64,000 bases of DNA from Geomonas sp. RF6 (GTDB taxonomy: Bacteria > Desulfobacterota > Desulfuromonadia > Geobacterales > Geobacteraceae), in NCBI RefSeq assembly GCF_021044625.1, contig NZ_CP087999.1, positions 5,167,001 to 5,231,000 of the forward strand. The letters are read 5' to 3'. Positions 37,991 to 47,219 of this stretch are shown here, piece after piece. The position numbers were made by a program, and so were the translations under genes. Each line of letters opens with the position of its first letter. Position 1 is the first letter of the stretch. Under the pieces are notes generated by a model. It was not told the origin of the DNA and did no database searches. It saw only the letters and a list, made by a program, of their open reading frames with translations.

Positions 37991-38063
37991 GGGGCACCCG
38001 GATTCTTTGTAGCGACCAGCTGCGGCCGGCTGACCAATCGAGCCTGCACGGGCTCAAAATGGC

Positions 38064-39176
38064 TTACTCCCCGCCGCGCGCGAGCTTTTCAAAGAACAGG
38101 TCATATGCGGGAGCGAGAATGCTCCAGTCGTACCGCATCACATGCTCTCTGAGGACCGTCTTTTCCTCCGCCCCGAGCAAGAGCCCCCTCAGGCGGTCCA
38201 CCAGCGATTCCCCCTCGTCGTAGAGACATAGCGGGACCGCCTCCGCCGGAACGTGCTCGGGGTAAGAGAGCCGGCGCGGCAGGAGAGGGGTGCAGTCGCA
38301 GTAAAGGGCCTGCACGACGCTCGCACCGAAGAATTCCTGCCGCGAGGTCACCGGGAGGATGTCCGCCTTCCACAACCACCCGGCATAGTCGGCAAAACTC
38401 TCCGCATACCCCCAGTGCACCACCCGCTCTCCAAGGCGGCGCCGGGCCTCCTGGAAGATCCCGGGGGATCTCCCGAAAGACTCCCCGACTACCGCCACCC
38501 GGAAGGGGACCCCCTCCTCCGCGAGCGTGAAGAGGGCTGCGAAGAAGGCGTCAGGGTCCTTGTCGTACTCCCAGCGGTGGTTCCAGAGGATGAGCGGAGC
38601 CACTCCATCCTCCCGCTGCATCGGTCGCAGCGCGTCCAGCCCCGCCAGGTCGAGTCCCAGATGGAGTACGGAACTCTTCCGCGCGATGGCATCGACCGAT
38701 GAAAGGTCCCTGCAGTCCGGAAAGGCCTTCAGAAAGGGGGGAAGTGCCTGCAGGAATGAGTCCCTGTGGTAGTCCGAGTTGAAAAGGACCGCATCGGCGG
38801 CAAGGGCGCTCGCGTAGTTGATGAATGCGTAGTGCAGGTCCCTCTTTTCCGCGGGGTCGCTGTCGCCGGGGGACCATGGATAGGTGAGCTGGTTTTCGTG
38901 GAAGTAGAGGGCACAGCGGCAGCCGGCGGTCGCACTCCTGGTGAGGGCCAGGAAGGTGGTGAGGTCGAGCATGTCGGTGGCGAGCAGGAGGTCGGGGCGC
39001 CTGCCGCTGGCGAGAAAGCGGGAGGCGAGTTCCAGCGCGCCGCCGTGCATGCGCCACTTCCAGTTCCTTCCGGGAAGGGTGAGAAGCTCCACCTCGAAGC
39101 GGCTGTGCTGCGCGTACTCCCGGGCCCAGGCGGCGTGAGAACCGGTGCAATACGGCTCGAGCAGGGTTATGTGCAC
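38064..39176 (-). CDS. DUF3524/GTDC1-type glycosyltransferase (tRNA-queuosine mannosyltransferase homologue)
   Basis: 370 aa, GT4-like. N-terminal domain: MHITLLEPYCTGSHAAW, LLTLPGRNWKWRMHG, LLLATDMLDLTTF, and YFHENQLTYPW, which are the marks of the family whose vertebrate member GTDC1/QTMAN mannosylates queuosine in tRNA-Asp. C-terminal Rossmann half: LWNHRWEYDKDPDAFF, WGYAESFADYAGWLWKADILPVTSRQEFFG. No signal or membrane segment. Start GTG has only a distant GGAG. Lies 103 bp after rodA. Activity in bacteria is inference; queA and tgt are in the same window. Confidence 0.85.
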   Translation of the reverse strand: MHITLLEPYCTGSHAAWAREYAQHSRFEVELLTLPGRNWKWRMHGGALELASRFLASGRRPDLLLATDMLDLTTFLALTRSATAGCRCALYFHENQLTYPWSPGDSDPAEKRDLHYAFINYASALAADAVLFNSDYHRDSFLQALPPFLKAFPDCRDLSSVDAIARKSSVLHLGLDLAGLDALRPMQREDGVAPLILWNHRWEYDKDPDAFFAALFTLAEEGVPFRVAVVGESFGRSPGIFQEARRRLGERVVHWGYAESFADYAGWLWKADILPVTSRQEFFGASVVQALYCDCTPLLPRRLSYPEHVPAEAVPLCLYDEGESLVDRLRGLLLGAEEKTVLREHVMRYDWSILAPAYDLFFEKLARGGE

Positions 39177-39279
39177 TGAGTCCAGACTCCTTTGCTGCGT
39201 CTGCCCCGGGCCACGGTGTAAGCCAGGGGAACCTACCGCTCCTTCGCCGGCCGAGGGCGTGTCGGTGGTACTTCCGCTA

Positions 39280-40380
39280 TCAGAACATGAAGCGGCGCAT
39301 GCTTATGTTCAAGAGTATCCCGACGCCGACCATGGAGGTGACCATGGAGGTGCCGCCGTAGGAGAAGAAGGGGAGCGGAACGCCGACGACCGGGAAGAGA
39401 CCGATCACCATCCCCATGTTGATGACGATGTGCCAGAAGAGCATGGCGGAGACGCCGACTGCCATGAGGGAACCGAAGCGGTCATTGCACCTCTTTGCTA
39501 TCCCCAGCCCCCACAGCACGAGGAAGAGGTAGAGGAGAAGCATGACCAGGCAGCCGACGAACCCCCACTCCTCGGCAAAGACGGAGAAGGCGAAGTCGGT
39601 GTGCTGCTCCGGCAGAAAGCGCAGCTGCGACTGGGTGCCGTGCAGGTACCCCTTGCCGAAGGTCGCGCCGGAGCCGACGGCGATCTTGCTCTGGATGATG
39701 TGGTAGCCGCTCCCCTGCGGGTCGAGGTCCGGATTGAGGAAGTTGTACACCCGGTCTTTCTGGTAGTCGTGCAGGTAGTAGTGCCAGCCGACCCAGAAAA
39801 GGGGGACGGCGGCGGCGACGAGGGAGCCGAGCGCGGACCAGCGCACCCCCACATAGAGAAGCATCGTCCCCCCGATGAGGGAGACGAGCATGGCGGTCCC
39901 GAGGTCGGGCTGCTTCATGATGAGGAGCGCGGGGACTCCCAGTATGGCCAGCGGGAGCGCCAGATCCTTGAGCCCCAGCCCCTTGAAGACCTGCTGCCGG
40001 CTGAAGAACCGGGCGAAGGTCATGATGATGACGATCTTCATCGGCTCGGAAGGCTGGATGCTGAAAAATCCGAGGTGGATCCAGCGGGTCGCCCCCATGG
40101 AAGTCTTCCCCGCGACAAGGACCAGCAACAGCAGGCCGAGGACCCCTCCGTACAGCCAGTACGCAAAGTCCTCGAGCATGTGGTAGTCGAGACTGCACAT
40201 GGTAAGGCACAGGCCGAAGCCGGCGGAGATCCAGTAGATCTGCTTCACGAAGAACGGCGTCCCGATCTCCCGGTAGGAGTGGGAGGCGCTGTAGATGTTC
40301 ACCACGCCGGCACCGCAGATCACGAGCACCAGGACCAGGAGGGTCCAGTCAAAGTTGGTAAATAGCCTTCTATCAAACAT
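39280..40380 (-). CDS. rodA: Peptidoglycan glycosyltransferase RodA
   Basis: SEDS-family polymerase of lateral-wall peptidoglycan, partner of PBP2. 366 aa, about ten transmembrane helices. Landmarks GSGYHIIQSKIAVGSGATFGKGYLHGTQ (in two pieces: QSKIAVGSG, GKGYLHGTQSQ), LPEQHTDFAFSV, and FFSYGGTSMV. ATG follows AGGGG. 15 bp after mrdA. Confidence 0.97.
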   Translation of the reverse strand: MFDRRLFTNFDWTLLVLVLVICGAGVVNIYSASHSYREIGTPFFVKQIYWISAGFGLCLTMCSLDYHMLEDFAYWLYGGVLGLLLLVLVAGKTSMGATRWIHLGFFSIQPSEPMKIVIIMTFARFFSRQQVFKGLGLKDLALPLAILGVPALLIMKQPDLGTAMLVSLIGGTMLLYVGVRWSALGSLVAAAVPLFWVGWHYYLHDYQKDRVYNFLNPDLDPQGSGYHIIQSKIAVGSGATFGKGYLHGTQSQLRFLPEQHTDFAFSVFAEEWGFVGCLVMLLLYLFLVLWGLGIAKRCNDRFGSLMAVGVSAMLFWHIVINMGMVIGLFPVVGVPLPFFSYGGTSMVTSMVGVGILLNISMRRFMF

Positions 40381-40395
40381 GAATACCCCTGACCG

Positions 40396-42375
40396 CTACT
40401 GGTCCGCCTTGACGACAGGCACCGACCGCCCCGGCAGCGCCTCTTTCGGTACGTTGATCGCCGGAGCCTTCGCATCGACCGACCCCGGCTTTTCCAGCGC
40501 CGGCTGGTCCCCCTCTCCCGGCTGTTCCCCTTCCGGCACGGTGGAGCGCTTAGGAACCGGCTTCTTGATGACCCCTTTGCTCTCGAAGTAGGCCCTGAGG
40601 ATTTTTCCGGCAACCGGAGCCGCGGCGCTCCCGCCGTGCTCGCCGTGCTCGACTACCACGGAAACGGCGATCTCCGGGTTCTGGTACGGTGCAAAGGCCA
40701 CGAAAAGTGCATGGTCACGGAACTCGTAGGCGAGCGAGCCCCCCCTCGTCTTCTGCTTCACCACCTGGGCCGATCCGGTCTTCCCTGCCACCTGCACCTC
40801 GGCAAGGCGCGCCATGGCGCCAGTGCCGTGCGCCTCGTTCACAACGGCCCACAGCCCTTCCTTCACCAGGCGCAGGTTCTGCGGCTTGATCCCGGACTGT
40901 CCCACCACCTTCGGAGCGAATTCCTGCAGGGCCTTCCCCTCGGAGTCGACGATACGCTTCACGAGGTGCGGCTGGTAGCGCACGCCGTCGGCGGCTACTG
41001 CGCTCATCATGGACATGAGCTGCAACGGGGTGGTCAGCACGTATCCCTGCCCGATCCCGACCGAGAGGGTCTCACCCTGAAACCACTTCTTGCCGTAGCG
41101 CTTCAGCTTCCACTCCTGGGTGGGGATGACGCCGCTCTTTTCCTTCTCCAGCCCCACCCCGACCGGCGCCCCGAGTCCCAGAAGCTTCGCATATTTCGCT
41201 ATGCGGTCCACCCCGAGGCGTTCCGCCAGCTTGTAAAAGTAGACGTCGCACGACTCCCGCAGCGCCTTCCTGAGCTCCACATGCCCGTGCCCCCTCTTGT
41301 CCCAGCAGCGGAAGGTCGCGTTGCCGAACTTGTAGTAGCCGGGGCAGCTCACCGCCGAATGTTCGTCGATCAGCCCCTCCTCCAGCCCCGCGATGGCGGT
41401 GACGATCTTGAAGGTCGACCCGGGGGGATAAAGCCCCTTCAGCGCCTTGTTCTCCAGGGGGCGCCTCTTGTCTTCCAGGTATTCCTTCCACTTGTCCTTC
41501 GGCATGCGGCCGGCGAAGAGGGTCGGGTCGTATCCCGGGGTGCTGGCAAAAGCGAGGATCTCGCCGGTCCTCACGTCCATGGCGACTGCCGCGCCGGCAC
41601 TCTCCCCGAGAGCCTCCTCGGCGGCTTTCTGCACGTCGAGATCGAGGGTGAGAACGATGCTGTTGCCGACGGCGGAGTTCGTCTCCTCCACCGTGCGCAG
41701 GAAGCGCCCGCGCGCGTCGACCTCGATCTGGCGCCCTCCGTCGACGCCGTGCAGGGAGCGCTCCCAGGCCCTTTCGATGCCGCTTTTACCGATGTAGTCG
41801 CCGGGATTGTACTCCTTGAAGTTCTCGTTGGTGAGCTCGTCCTCGGAGATCTCCCCAATGTACCCCAGGAGGTGCGAAGCGAGCAGACCGTTGGCGTAGG
41901 CGCGCACCGGCTTCATCTCGATGTTCACCCCGGAGAGGGCGAGCCGGTTCTCCTCCAGGAACTCCAGCTGGTCGCGCGTGATGTTGGAGGCGACAACGAG
42001 AGGGTAGTACTTCGCCCTCCCCTCGCTCTTGCGCCATTTGTCGAGGATCTCCTGCTCGTCGACCCCGAGATAGCGAGAGAGGTTACCTACCAGCTGCACC
42101 TTGTCCTTCACGTCCTTCGGGATGACCGCGACGCTGAAGGAAGGGGTGTTGGAGACAAGGACCTTGCCGTTTCGGTCCAGTATCGCACCGCGCGGCGCCG
42201 CCACCGGCACGAACCTCAGCCTGTTATTTTCCGACTGGTTCTGCAGGTCCGCGGTAGCGATGACCTGCAGGTACCAGAGCCGGGCCAGAAGGAGGAAGAA
42301 CATGAAAAACGCGCCCATGGAAAGCCACATGAGCCTTCTCGAGCCGTCTTCCTCCGGGATGCCTCTGAACTTCAC
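40396..42375 (-). CDS. mrdA: Penicillin-binding protein 2 (MrdA)
   Basis: Transpeptidase of the elongasome, 659 aa. One N-terminal anchor (MGAFFMFFLLLARLWYLQV), dimerisation domain, then transpeptidase motifs: PPGSTFKIV (Ser nucleophile), ESCDVYFYK, KTGSAQV. C-terminal Pro/Glu-rich tail of ~50 residues. Start is GTG (42375), coupled to the mreD stop (GTGA), with AGGAGG seven bases upstream. The longer upstream frame runs through mreD and is not used. Confidence 0.96.
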   Translation of the reverse strand: MKFRGIPEEDGSRRLMWLSMGAFFMFFLLLARLWYLQVIATADLQNQSENNRLRFVPVAAPRGAILDRNGKVLVSNTPSFSVAVIPKDVKDKVQLVGNLSRYLGVDEQEILDKWRKSEGRAKYYPLVVASNITRDQLEFLEENRLALSGVNIEMKPVRAYANGLLASHLLGYIGEISEDELTNENFKEYNPGDYIGKSGIERAWERSLHGVDGGRQIEVDARGRFLRTVEETNSAVGNSIVLTLDLDVQKAAEEALGESAGAAVAMDVRTGEILAFASTPGYDPTLFAGRMPKDKWKEYLEDKRRPLENKALKGLYPPGSTFKIVTAIAGLEEGLIDEHSAVSCPGYYKFGNATFRCWDKRGHGHVELRKALRESCDVYFYKLAERLGVDRIAKYAKLLGLGAPVGVGLEKEKSGVIPTQEWKLKRYGKKWFQGETLSVGIGQGYVLTTPLQLMSMMSAVAADGVRYQPHLVKRIVDSEGKALQEFAPKVVGQSGIKPQNLRLVKEGLWAVVNEAHGTGAMARLAEVQVAGKTGSAQVVKQKTRGGSLAYEFRDHALFVAFAPYQNPEIAVSVVVEHGEHGGSAAAPVAGKILRAYFESKGVIKKPVPKRSTVPEGEQPGEGDQPALEKPGSVDAKAPAINVPKEALPGRSVPVVKADQ

Positions 42376-42893
42376 TGTGTTTCCTCCTCTGCCGCACCGT
42401 GCGGCAGGTAGAAGATAAGGGACGCCACCAGTGCGTTGACGAGAGCCTGCGGGATGATGGCGGGAAGGATCGAGCTGTAGATCCCGTTCGACACCGAGAA
42501 GGCGGCCAAAAGGAGCAGGCACAGGAGGCCGCTCAGGACCGTCGCCAGAAAGACCGTCAGGACGAGGAGGAAGCGGTTGTCGGTGTAGAGACGGTCCGAG
42601 AGCTTCGCCAGCAGGAAGTAGATGCACAGATAGGAGAAGGCGTGCAGGCCGAGGTAGATCCCGCTGAAGCTGTCCTGCAGGAGGCCGAGGGTGAAGGCCG
42701 CCGGAGGGGAGAAACGCTGCGGCCTCTTGAGCCCCAGGTACACCACCAGGATGATGATGAAGTTCGGCTGGAAGGGGTCCATGAGGTACGCCGGCAGCAC
42801 GGTGAGTTGCAGGATGAGCGCCGCCGTGAAGGCCACGGTGACCATGCAGTAGCGCGCCATCGGTGTTTTCAGGATGCTCTTCTTATTCAGCAT
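42372..42893 (-). CDS. mreD: Rod-shape protein MreD
   Basis: 173 aa, five or six membrane helices with little soluble part, e.g. VTVAFTAALILQLTVLPAYLM and FIIILVVYLGLKRPQRF. ATG overlaps the mreC 3' end by 11 bp. Between mreC and mrdA as usual. Confidence 0.93.
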   Translation of the reverse strand: MLNKKSILKTPMARYCMVTVAFTAALILQLTVLPAYLMDPFQPNFIIILVVYLGLKRPQRFSPPAAFTLGLLQDSFSGIYLGLHAFSYLCIYFLLAKLSDRLYTDNRFLLVLTVFLATVLSGLLCLLLLAAFSVSNGIYSSILPAIIPQALVNALVASLIFYLPHGAAEEETQ

Positions 42894-43710
42894 TAGGGGG
42901 CCTGAGCAGCACCAGCATCTCCTCGATCCGTGCGATGTTGACCTTCGGTTGCACCTCGATGGTCTGGAATACCCCGTACTCCCCCTTCTTCACCATGGTG
43001 ACCTCCCCGAGGGGGAGCCCCGGGGGGAATACCCCGCCGATGCCGGAGGTGACGACGCTGTCGCCGAGTTTCACGTCCTCGTCGCGCACCGTAAATTCCA
43101 TGGAGCAGCGTCCCCCCCCGGTGCCGCGCACGACGCCGCGGGCGCGGGAGCGCTGGATGACGGCGGCGATGGCGCTCGCGTGATCGGTAAGAAGAAGGAC
43201 GCGCGAGCTCGCCGGCCCGACCTTCACCAGTCTCCCGACGACGCCGCCGGAGGCAACGACCGGCATCCCCTCGACGAGCCCGTCCAGGGAGCCGCGGTCG
43301 ACTACGAGCGTTTTGAACCAGGCGGAGCTGTCCTCGCCGATGACGGAGACGGCGACGGAAGGGATGTTGAGGGAGGTCTTCAGCCCCAGGAGTTCCTTCA
43401 GGCGGGCGTTCGCCGCCGTCGCCTCCCGCGCCGCCACCACCTGCTCGTTCAGCCGCTTCAGGTTCGCCTTGAGGAGCTGGTTCTCGCGCCTGACGTCCAC
43501 GAGGTTCACGTAGTCGTCCCACACCCCGCCCGTCACGCGGCTCAGCGCGGCGCTCCCCGCCGCCAGCGGCGACACGAGGCCGAGCACCCCGCGCTCGAGG
43601 GGATTGGCGTGATCCCGGTTCTTCAGATTGAGGGCGTAAGTGAGGAAAGCCACCAGGAGGAACAGGGCGGCGACCAGATGTCGTCTGAATCGGGTGAACA
43701 GCTCTCGCAT
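42883..43710 (-). CDS. mreC: Rod-shape protein MreC
   Basis: 275 aa: N-terminal membrane helix (LVAALFLLVAFLTYAL), coiled coil (~70-110, ENQLLKANLKRLNEQV), beta-rich domain with GVVGRLVKVGPASSRVLLLTD and SGIGGVFPPGLPLGEV. Links MreB to PBP2. ATG has only a weak ribosome site. mreB is not adjacent. Confidence 0.95.
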   Translation of the reverse strand: MRELFTRFRRHLVAALFLLVAFLTYALNLKNRDHANPLERGVLGLVSPLAAGSAALSRVTGGVWDDYVNLVDVRRENQLLKANLKRLNEQVVAAREATAANARLKELLGLKTSLNIPSVAVSVIGEDSSAWFKTLVVDRGSLDGLVEGMPVVASGGVVGRLVKVGPASSRVLLLTDHASAIAAVIQRSRARGVVRGTGGGRCSMEFTVRDEDVKLGDSVVTSGIGGVFPPGLPLGEVTMVKKGEYGVFQTIEVQPKVNIARIEEMLVLLRPPNAE

Positions 43711-43727
43711 ATCTTTTAAAAGAGTGA

Positions 43728-43746
43728 AGGGGGCTCGTGGCCCCCT
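43728..43746 (-). terminator. Hairpin between rfbA and mreC
   Basis: AGGGGGC/GCCCCCT stem with a 5-base loop, then TCACTCTTTT on the minus strand. It ends 17 bases before the mreC ATG, so it could end rfbA transcripts or attenuate mreC. Confidence 0.5.
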
Positions 43747-43846
43747 GTCTCATGGCATAGGTAAATGTGGAAGGAGCTGAACCGAGCGCCCCCGGAGGTG
43801 CAGAGCGACCGGTGAAGCTGGCGGCTGCAGGGGTCGCTCCGGTGCG

Positions 43847-44749
43847 CTATACCTTCGGTCCGCTGCCGCAGAGGCCGGCTTCATTGTACACCCGGACCAG
43901 GTACTCGCGGTAACTCGAGGGGGGTGTGGCGGCAATCGCGGCCTCCATCCCCTTGCAGTCCAGGTACCCCATCCTCAGTGCAAGCTCTTCCAGGCACCCG
44001 ATCTTCAGCCCCTGCCGTGCCTCCAGCGTCCCGATGAAGTGCGAGGCCTCAAGGAGGCTCTGGTGGGTGCCGGTGTCGAGCCAGGCGATGCCGCGGCCGA
44101 GCTTGTGCACCAGGAGCTCGCCGCGCTGCTGGTATTCCCTGTTTATGTCCGTGATCTCCAGCTCGCCGCGGGCCGACGGCTTCAGCGCCTTCGCGATCGG
44201 CACTACCTTGCTGTCGAAGAGGTAGAGACCGGGGATCGCGTAGTTGGACTTCGGATGTGCCGGCTTCTCCTCGATGCTCAGGACGACGCCGTCGCCGTCA
44301 AACTCCACCACGCCGTAGCGCTCCGGATCCTGCACATAGTAGCCGAAGATCTCCGCACCGGAGGTGAAGTTGCCGACCAGACGGTCCAGCTCCATCTTCC
44401 CGTAGAAGATATTGTCCCCGAGGATAAGGCAGACCGGGTCGCCGTTGATGAACTCCTCACCGATGAGGAAGGCCTGCGCGATCCCTTTCGGCTCAGGCTG
44501 CACCGCGTAGGTCAGCTTGATTCCCCAGCGGGAGCCATCTCCCAGAAGGGCCTGAAAGCGCGGGGTATCTTGCGGGGTGGAGATGATGAGGATCTCGGCT
44601 ATGCCCGCCATCATTAAAGTCGCCAGCGGGTAGTAGATCATCGGCTTGTCGTAGACCGGCTGAAGCTGCTTGCTTGCTACCAGGGTCAGGGGGTAGAGTC
44701 TGCTCCCGGCGCCACCGGCGAGCAGAATCCCTTTCTTGATTCCGGACAT
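43847..44749 (-). CDS. rfbA: Glucose-1-phosphate thymidylyltransferase
   Basis: Makes dTDP-glucose for rhamnose and O-antigen sugars. 300 aa. [92 protein letters not shown] at 44749 with GAGGG five bases upstream. Other dTDP-rhamnose genes are absent here. Confidence 0.96.
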   Translation of the reverse strand: MSGIKKGILLAGGAGSRLYPLTLVASKQLQPVYDKPMIYYPLATLMMAGIAEILIISTPQDTPRFQALLGDGSRWGIKLTYAVQPEPKGIAQAFLIGEEFINGDPVCLILGDNIFYGKMELDRLVGNFTSGAEIFGYYVQDPERYGVVEFDGDGVVLSIEEKPAHPKSNYAIPGLYLFDSKVVPIAKALKPSARGELEITDINREYQQRGELLVHKLGRGIAWLDTGTHQSLLEASHFIGTLEARQGLKIGCLEELALRMGYLDCKGMEAAIAATPPSSYREYLVRVYNEAGLCGSGPKV

Positions 44750-45052
44750 TAGGCCCTCTCGATAAGTTTTCACGAAAAGGTTTTTTCTATCACAAGGGGG
44801 GTAGCGCGTCAAACAGTAATTAAGACTGGCGGAAGGGGAACTTTTCTTGCCGGAGTACAACAACTCCAGCACCACAATATATCAGGATCACGGAATAATT
44901 TGAAGAGTGTTCCGTCCCGTACCTTTTTCATCCCCCCTTCCCCCTGCGCCCCCCGCTCGGCCAAGGCGGAAATGGGTGGACAGCGACCTTTTGCAGGTGC
45001 TATCGTCGCCGCAGCAAGAAGGCCCATGCACTCCCCCCGAGAGAGTAACCGA
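44750..45052. other. Divergent promoter region rfbA/sfsA
   Basis: ~300 bp, more A/T-rich than its surroundings, must hold the promoters of both genes. No repeat, RNA or operator could be singled out. Confidence 0.45.
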
Positions 45053-45748
45053 ATGATTCTGCCTCACCCCCTCCTTCAAGGAACCCTGATACGCCGCTAC
45101 CAGCGTTTTCTCGCCGACGTCCAGCTGGACTCCGGCGAAGTCGTCACCGCCCACTGCGCCAATACCGGCTCGATGATGGGGTGCGCCCTCCCCGGCAGCC
45201 GCGTCCTCCTTTCGGTAAGCACCAGCGCCAAACGCCGCTACCCCCACAGCTGGGAACTGGTCGAGGCGGACGGGTGCTGGGTGGGGATCAACACGTCACT
45301 CCCCAACAGGCTCGTGCGGGAAGCCATCGAAGAGGGTGTCATCGCAGAGCTCTGCGGGTATGAAACGATTCGCTGCGAGGTCCCTTACGGCGCGGCGAGC
45401 AGGGTGGACCTCCTCCTCTGCGGGAGCCGGGGGGTGTGCTACGTGGAGGTGAAGAACGTGACCCTGGTGCGGGAGCGGGTGGCGCTTTTTCCCGACGCGG
45501 TAACGACTCGGGGGCAGCGCCACCTGCAGGAACTGATGGAGACGGTGCGACTCGGGCACCGCGCCGCCAACGTCTTCGTGGTGCAGCGTGAGGATGCCGA
45601 CAGCTTCTCCCCGGCAGCAGCGATAGACCCTGAATACGCCCTCCTCCTGCGCGTCGCGGCGGACTCCGGTGTGGAGCTCTTGGCGTACCAGGCGCTGGTG
45701 ACCCCGGGGGAAATCCGGCTGGTGCGAAGTCTTCCGGTTTCGCTGTAA
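45053..45748 (+). CDS. sfsA: SfsA family DNA/RNA nuclease-related protein
   Basis: 231 aa. GTLIRRYQRFLADVQLDSG at the N-terminus, CANTGSMMGC, NTSLPNRLV, DLLLCG, YVEVKNVTL and FPDAVTTRGQRHL. E. coli SfsA was tied to sugar-fermentation control and later to a nuclease fold. ATG at 45053 fits the family start; upstream residues in frame do not. Confidence 0.94.
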   Translation: MILPHPLLQGTLIRRYQRFLADVQLDSGEVVTAHCANTGSMMGCALPGSRVLLSVSTSAKRRYPHSWELVEADGCWVGINTSLPNRLVREAIEEGVIAELCGYETIRCEVPYGAASRVDLLLCGSRGVCYVEVKNVTLVRERVALFPDAVTTRGQRHLQELMETVRLGHRAANVFVVQREDADSFSPAAAIDPEYALLLRVAADSGVELLAYQALVTPGEIRLVRSLPVSL

Positions 45749-45757
45749 ACCACGCAT

Positions 45758-45786
45758 TTGACAAGGCTTTGGTGAGGGGTTATAAG
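45758..45786 (+). promoter_or_regulatory. Strong sigma-70 promoter
   Basis: TTGACA (45758-45763), exactly 17 bases, then TATAAG (45781-45786). One of the best promoters in the window. Transcription should begin near 45793. Confidence 0.85.
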
Positions 45787-45834
45787 GTAGTAGCAGTGCC
45801 TGCCGGGTAATAGCGCTCCTTGAAGGGAGAGACG

Positions 45835-45897
45835 ATGCTAATACCGACCGAAATAGGGAAGCGAGAACCCACACCGACCCTGGAGATCTCCAGGTGA
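45835..45897 (+). CDS. 20-residue leader peptide
   Basis: ATG with AAGGGAGAG just upstream; encodes MLIPTEIGKREPTPTLEISR and stops at TGA (45895-45897). The stop overlaps the GTG of the RsbW-like gene (45894-45896), so translation of the two is likely coupled. Not a known attenuator peptide: no run of one amino acid. Confidence 0.55.
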   Translation: MLIPTEIGKREPTPTLEISR

Positions 45898-46415
45898 GCG
45901 GCGTCATCGACACATCAAGGCTTGGAACCGGAAACTTCCCTGCCGACGCTTTTCCCTACCTTGCCCCCGCCGACAGCGATCGAAGAAAGAAAACCCTTCA
46001 CCTCACCATAGACAGCAGCCTCAGTGACGTCTCCCTCGTCGGTCTCGCCGTACGCGGCATCTGTGCCCACACCCCCTTGCCGCGTGAAGCGCACGACGAG
46101 ATGGAGATATGCGTCGTGGAAGCGGTCACAAATGCCATCTGTCACGCCTACCACTGCAAGCCGGGATTCACCGTCGAGGCCACGATCATCCTGTACGACG
46201 ACAGGATCTGCTTCGAGATCTCCGAATACGGCACCGCGATGGATGCCTTCCGTCCCCCCACCCTCGAATACGACCCCTCGGAGACCGCCTGCCTCCCCGA
46301 AAAGGGAATGGGACTCTTCATCATCAGCTCCATCATGGACAAGGTGAACTACCGCTCCAGCAACGGGAGAAACACCCTGTCATTCTGCAAGTATTTCTCC
46401 CCCGAAAGCTGCTGA
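45894..46415 (+). CDS. RsbW-like serine-kinase/ATP-binding regulator
   Basis: 173 aa, HATPase_c domain of the anti-sigma/SpoIIE-switch type. N box EAVTNAICHAYH, G1 region ISEYGTAMD, G2 EKGMGLFIISSIMDKVNY. Such proteins bind a sigma factor or a SpoIIE-like phosphatase and phosphorylate a STAS antagonist. Neither partner is adjacent. GTG start, coupled to the leader peptide; GGAG eight bases before. N-terminal 35 residues are unlike the family and may be disordered. Confidence 0.87.
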   Translation: MSGVIDTSRLGTGNFPADAFPYLAPADSDRRKKTLHLTIDSSLSDVSLVGLAVRGICAHTPLPREAHDEMEICVVEAVTNAICHAYHCKPGFTVEATIILYDDRICFEISEYGTAMDAFRPPTLEYDPSETACLPEKGMGLFIISSIMDKVNYRSSNGRNTLSFCKYFSPESC

Positions 46416-46428
46416 TTCCCCCTGTCTC

Positions 46429-46980
46429 TCACCACGATCGCTGCAGGCGCAGCCCGATGAACTCCGGCCCTATCACAGGTGCAACGTGGGTCGCGTTTTC
46501 CGGCGTCACGAACAGCTTCCCCACACCGTAGGCAAGCCCTGCGGCAGCGACGACGTCATACCAGTGATGCTTGTTGTTGTCCACACGCACGTAGGCGATG
46601 TACCCCGTGGCGAGCCAGGCCGGGACCCCGTAGCTCCATCCGTAGCGCTCTTGCAGGAACGAGGCACCCGCCCCTGCAAAGGCAATGTGGCCGGAGGGAA
46701 AGCCATACGGGTGGCCGTTCGGGCGCTCACCGAGCCCGGTCTGGTTGAACCCGAGCCTGAGAACGGAAGTGAGAGCCTGATTTGCCACCATGTTTCGCAG
46801 CCACTGCTTTTCCCCTTCGACGTCATCCTTGTAGAAGGCGATCCCGATGGCAGCGGCCGGAACGACGGCAAGGAGGACATCGCCAGCCAGCACTTCATGA
46901 TGGCTCGCAGCGGAAGCCGGAGTAAGTGAGGCGGAGCAGAGGACAACGGCAGCAATGACAACGCAACAAACCCTACGCAT
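46429..46980 (-). CDS. PAP2-family phosphatase, exported
   Basis: 183 aa: signal peptide (ends ASA near 24), then acid-phosphatase/PAP2 motifs GERPNG, GFPSGHIAFAGAG and RVDNNKHHWYDVVAAA, which supply the catalytic His and Asp. Weakly hydrophobic segments only. Substrate probably undecaprenyl-pyrophosphate, phosphatidate or lipid A phosphates; not resolvable. ATG after GGGGGA. Convergent with the RsbW-like gene. Confidence 0.88.
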   Translation of the reverse strand: MRRVCCVVIAAVVLCSASLTPASAASHHEVLAGDVLLAVVPAAAIGIAFYKDDVEGEKQWLRNMVANQALTSVLRLGFNQTGLGERPNGHPYGFPSGHIAFAGAGASFLQERYGWSYGVPAWLATGYIAYVRVDNNKHHWYDVVAAAGLAYGVGKLFVTPENATHVAPVIGPEFIGLRLQRSW

Positions 46981-47219
46981 GATTCCCCCTGGATTAGAAA
47001 ATGGGCTTCGGGGCCCCTACGATTGTAGGGCATTAGGCGGGAGTGTCAATCACGGAAGCAGTAGTTTCAACTGGTTACACTTATACACATGCAGAGATGC
47101 GAAAAAAGGCGCCGGAACCGCGGAATATTTGGTGGGAGTGTGCCGCGTCGGTGTCGACCGGGAGGGACTATGCTATCCTTAGCTACTGTGCTGGAAAGAA
47201 AGGTGACGAGGAGGGGGGA

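Noticed and set aside
44750-44875. N-terminal extension of rfbA
   Set aside because: Family start and ribosome site are at 44749; the extra residues resemble nothing.
45793-45834. Riboswitch in the RsbW-like leader
   Set aside because: Too short and without any known aptamer core.
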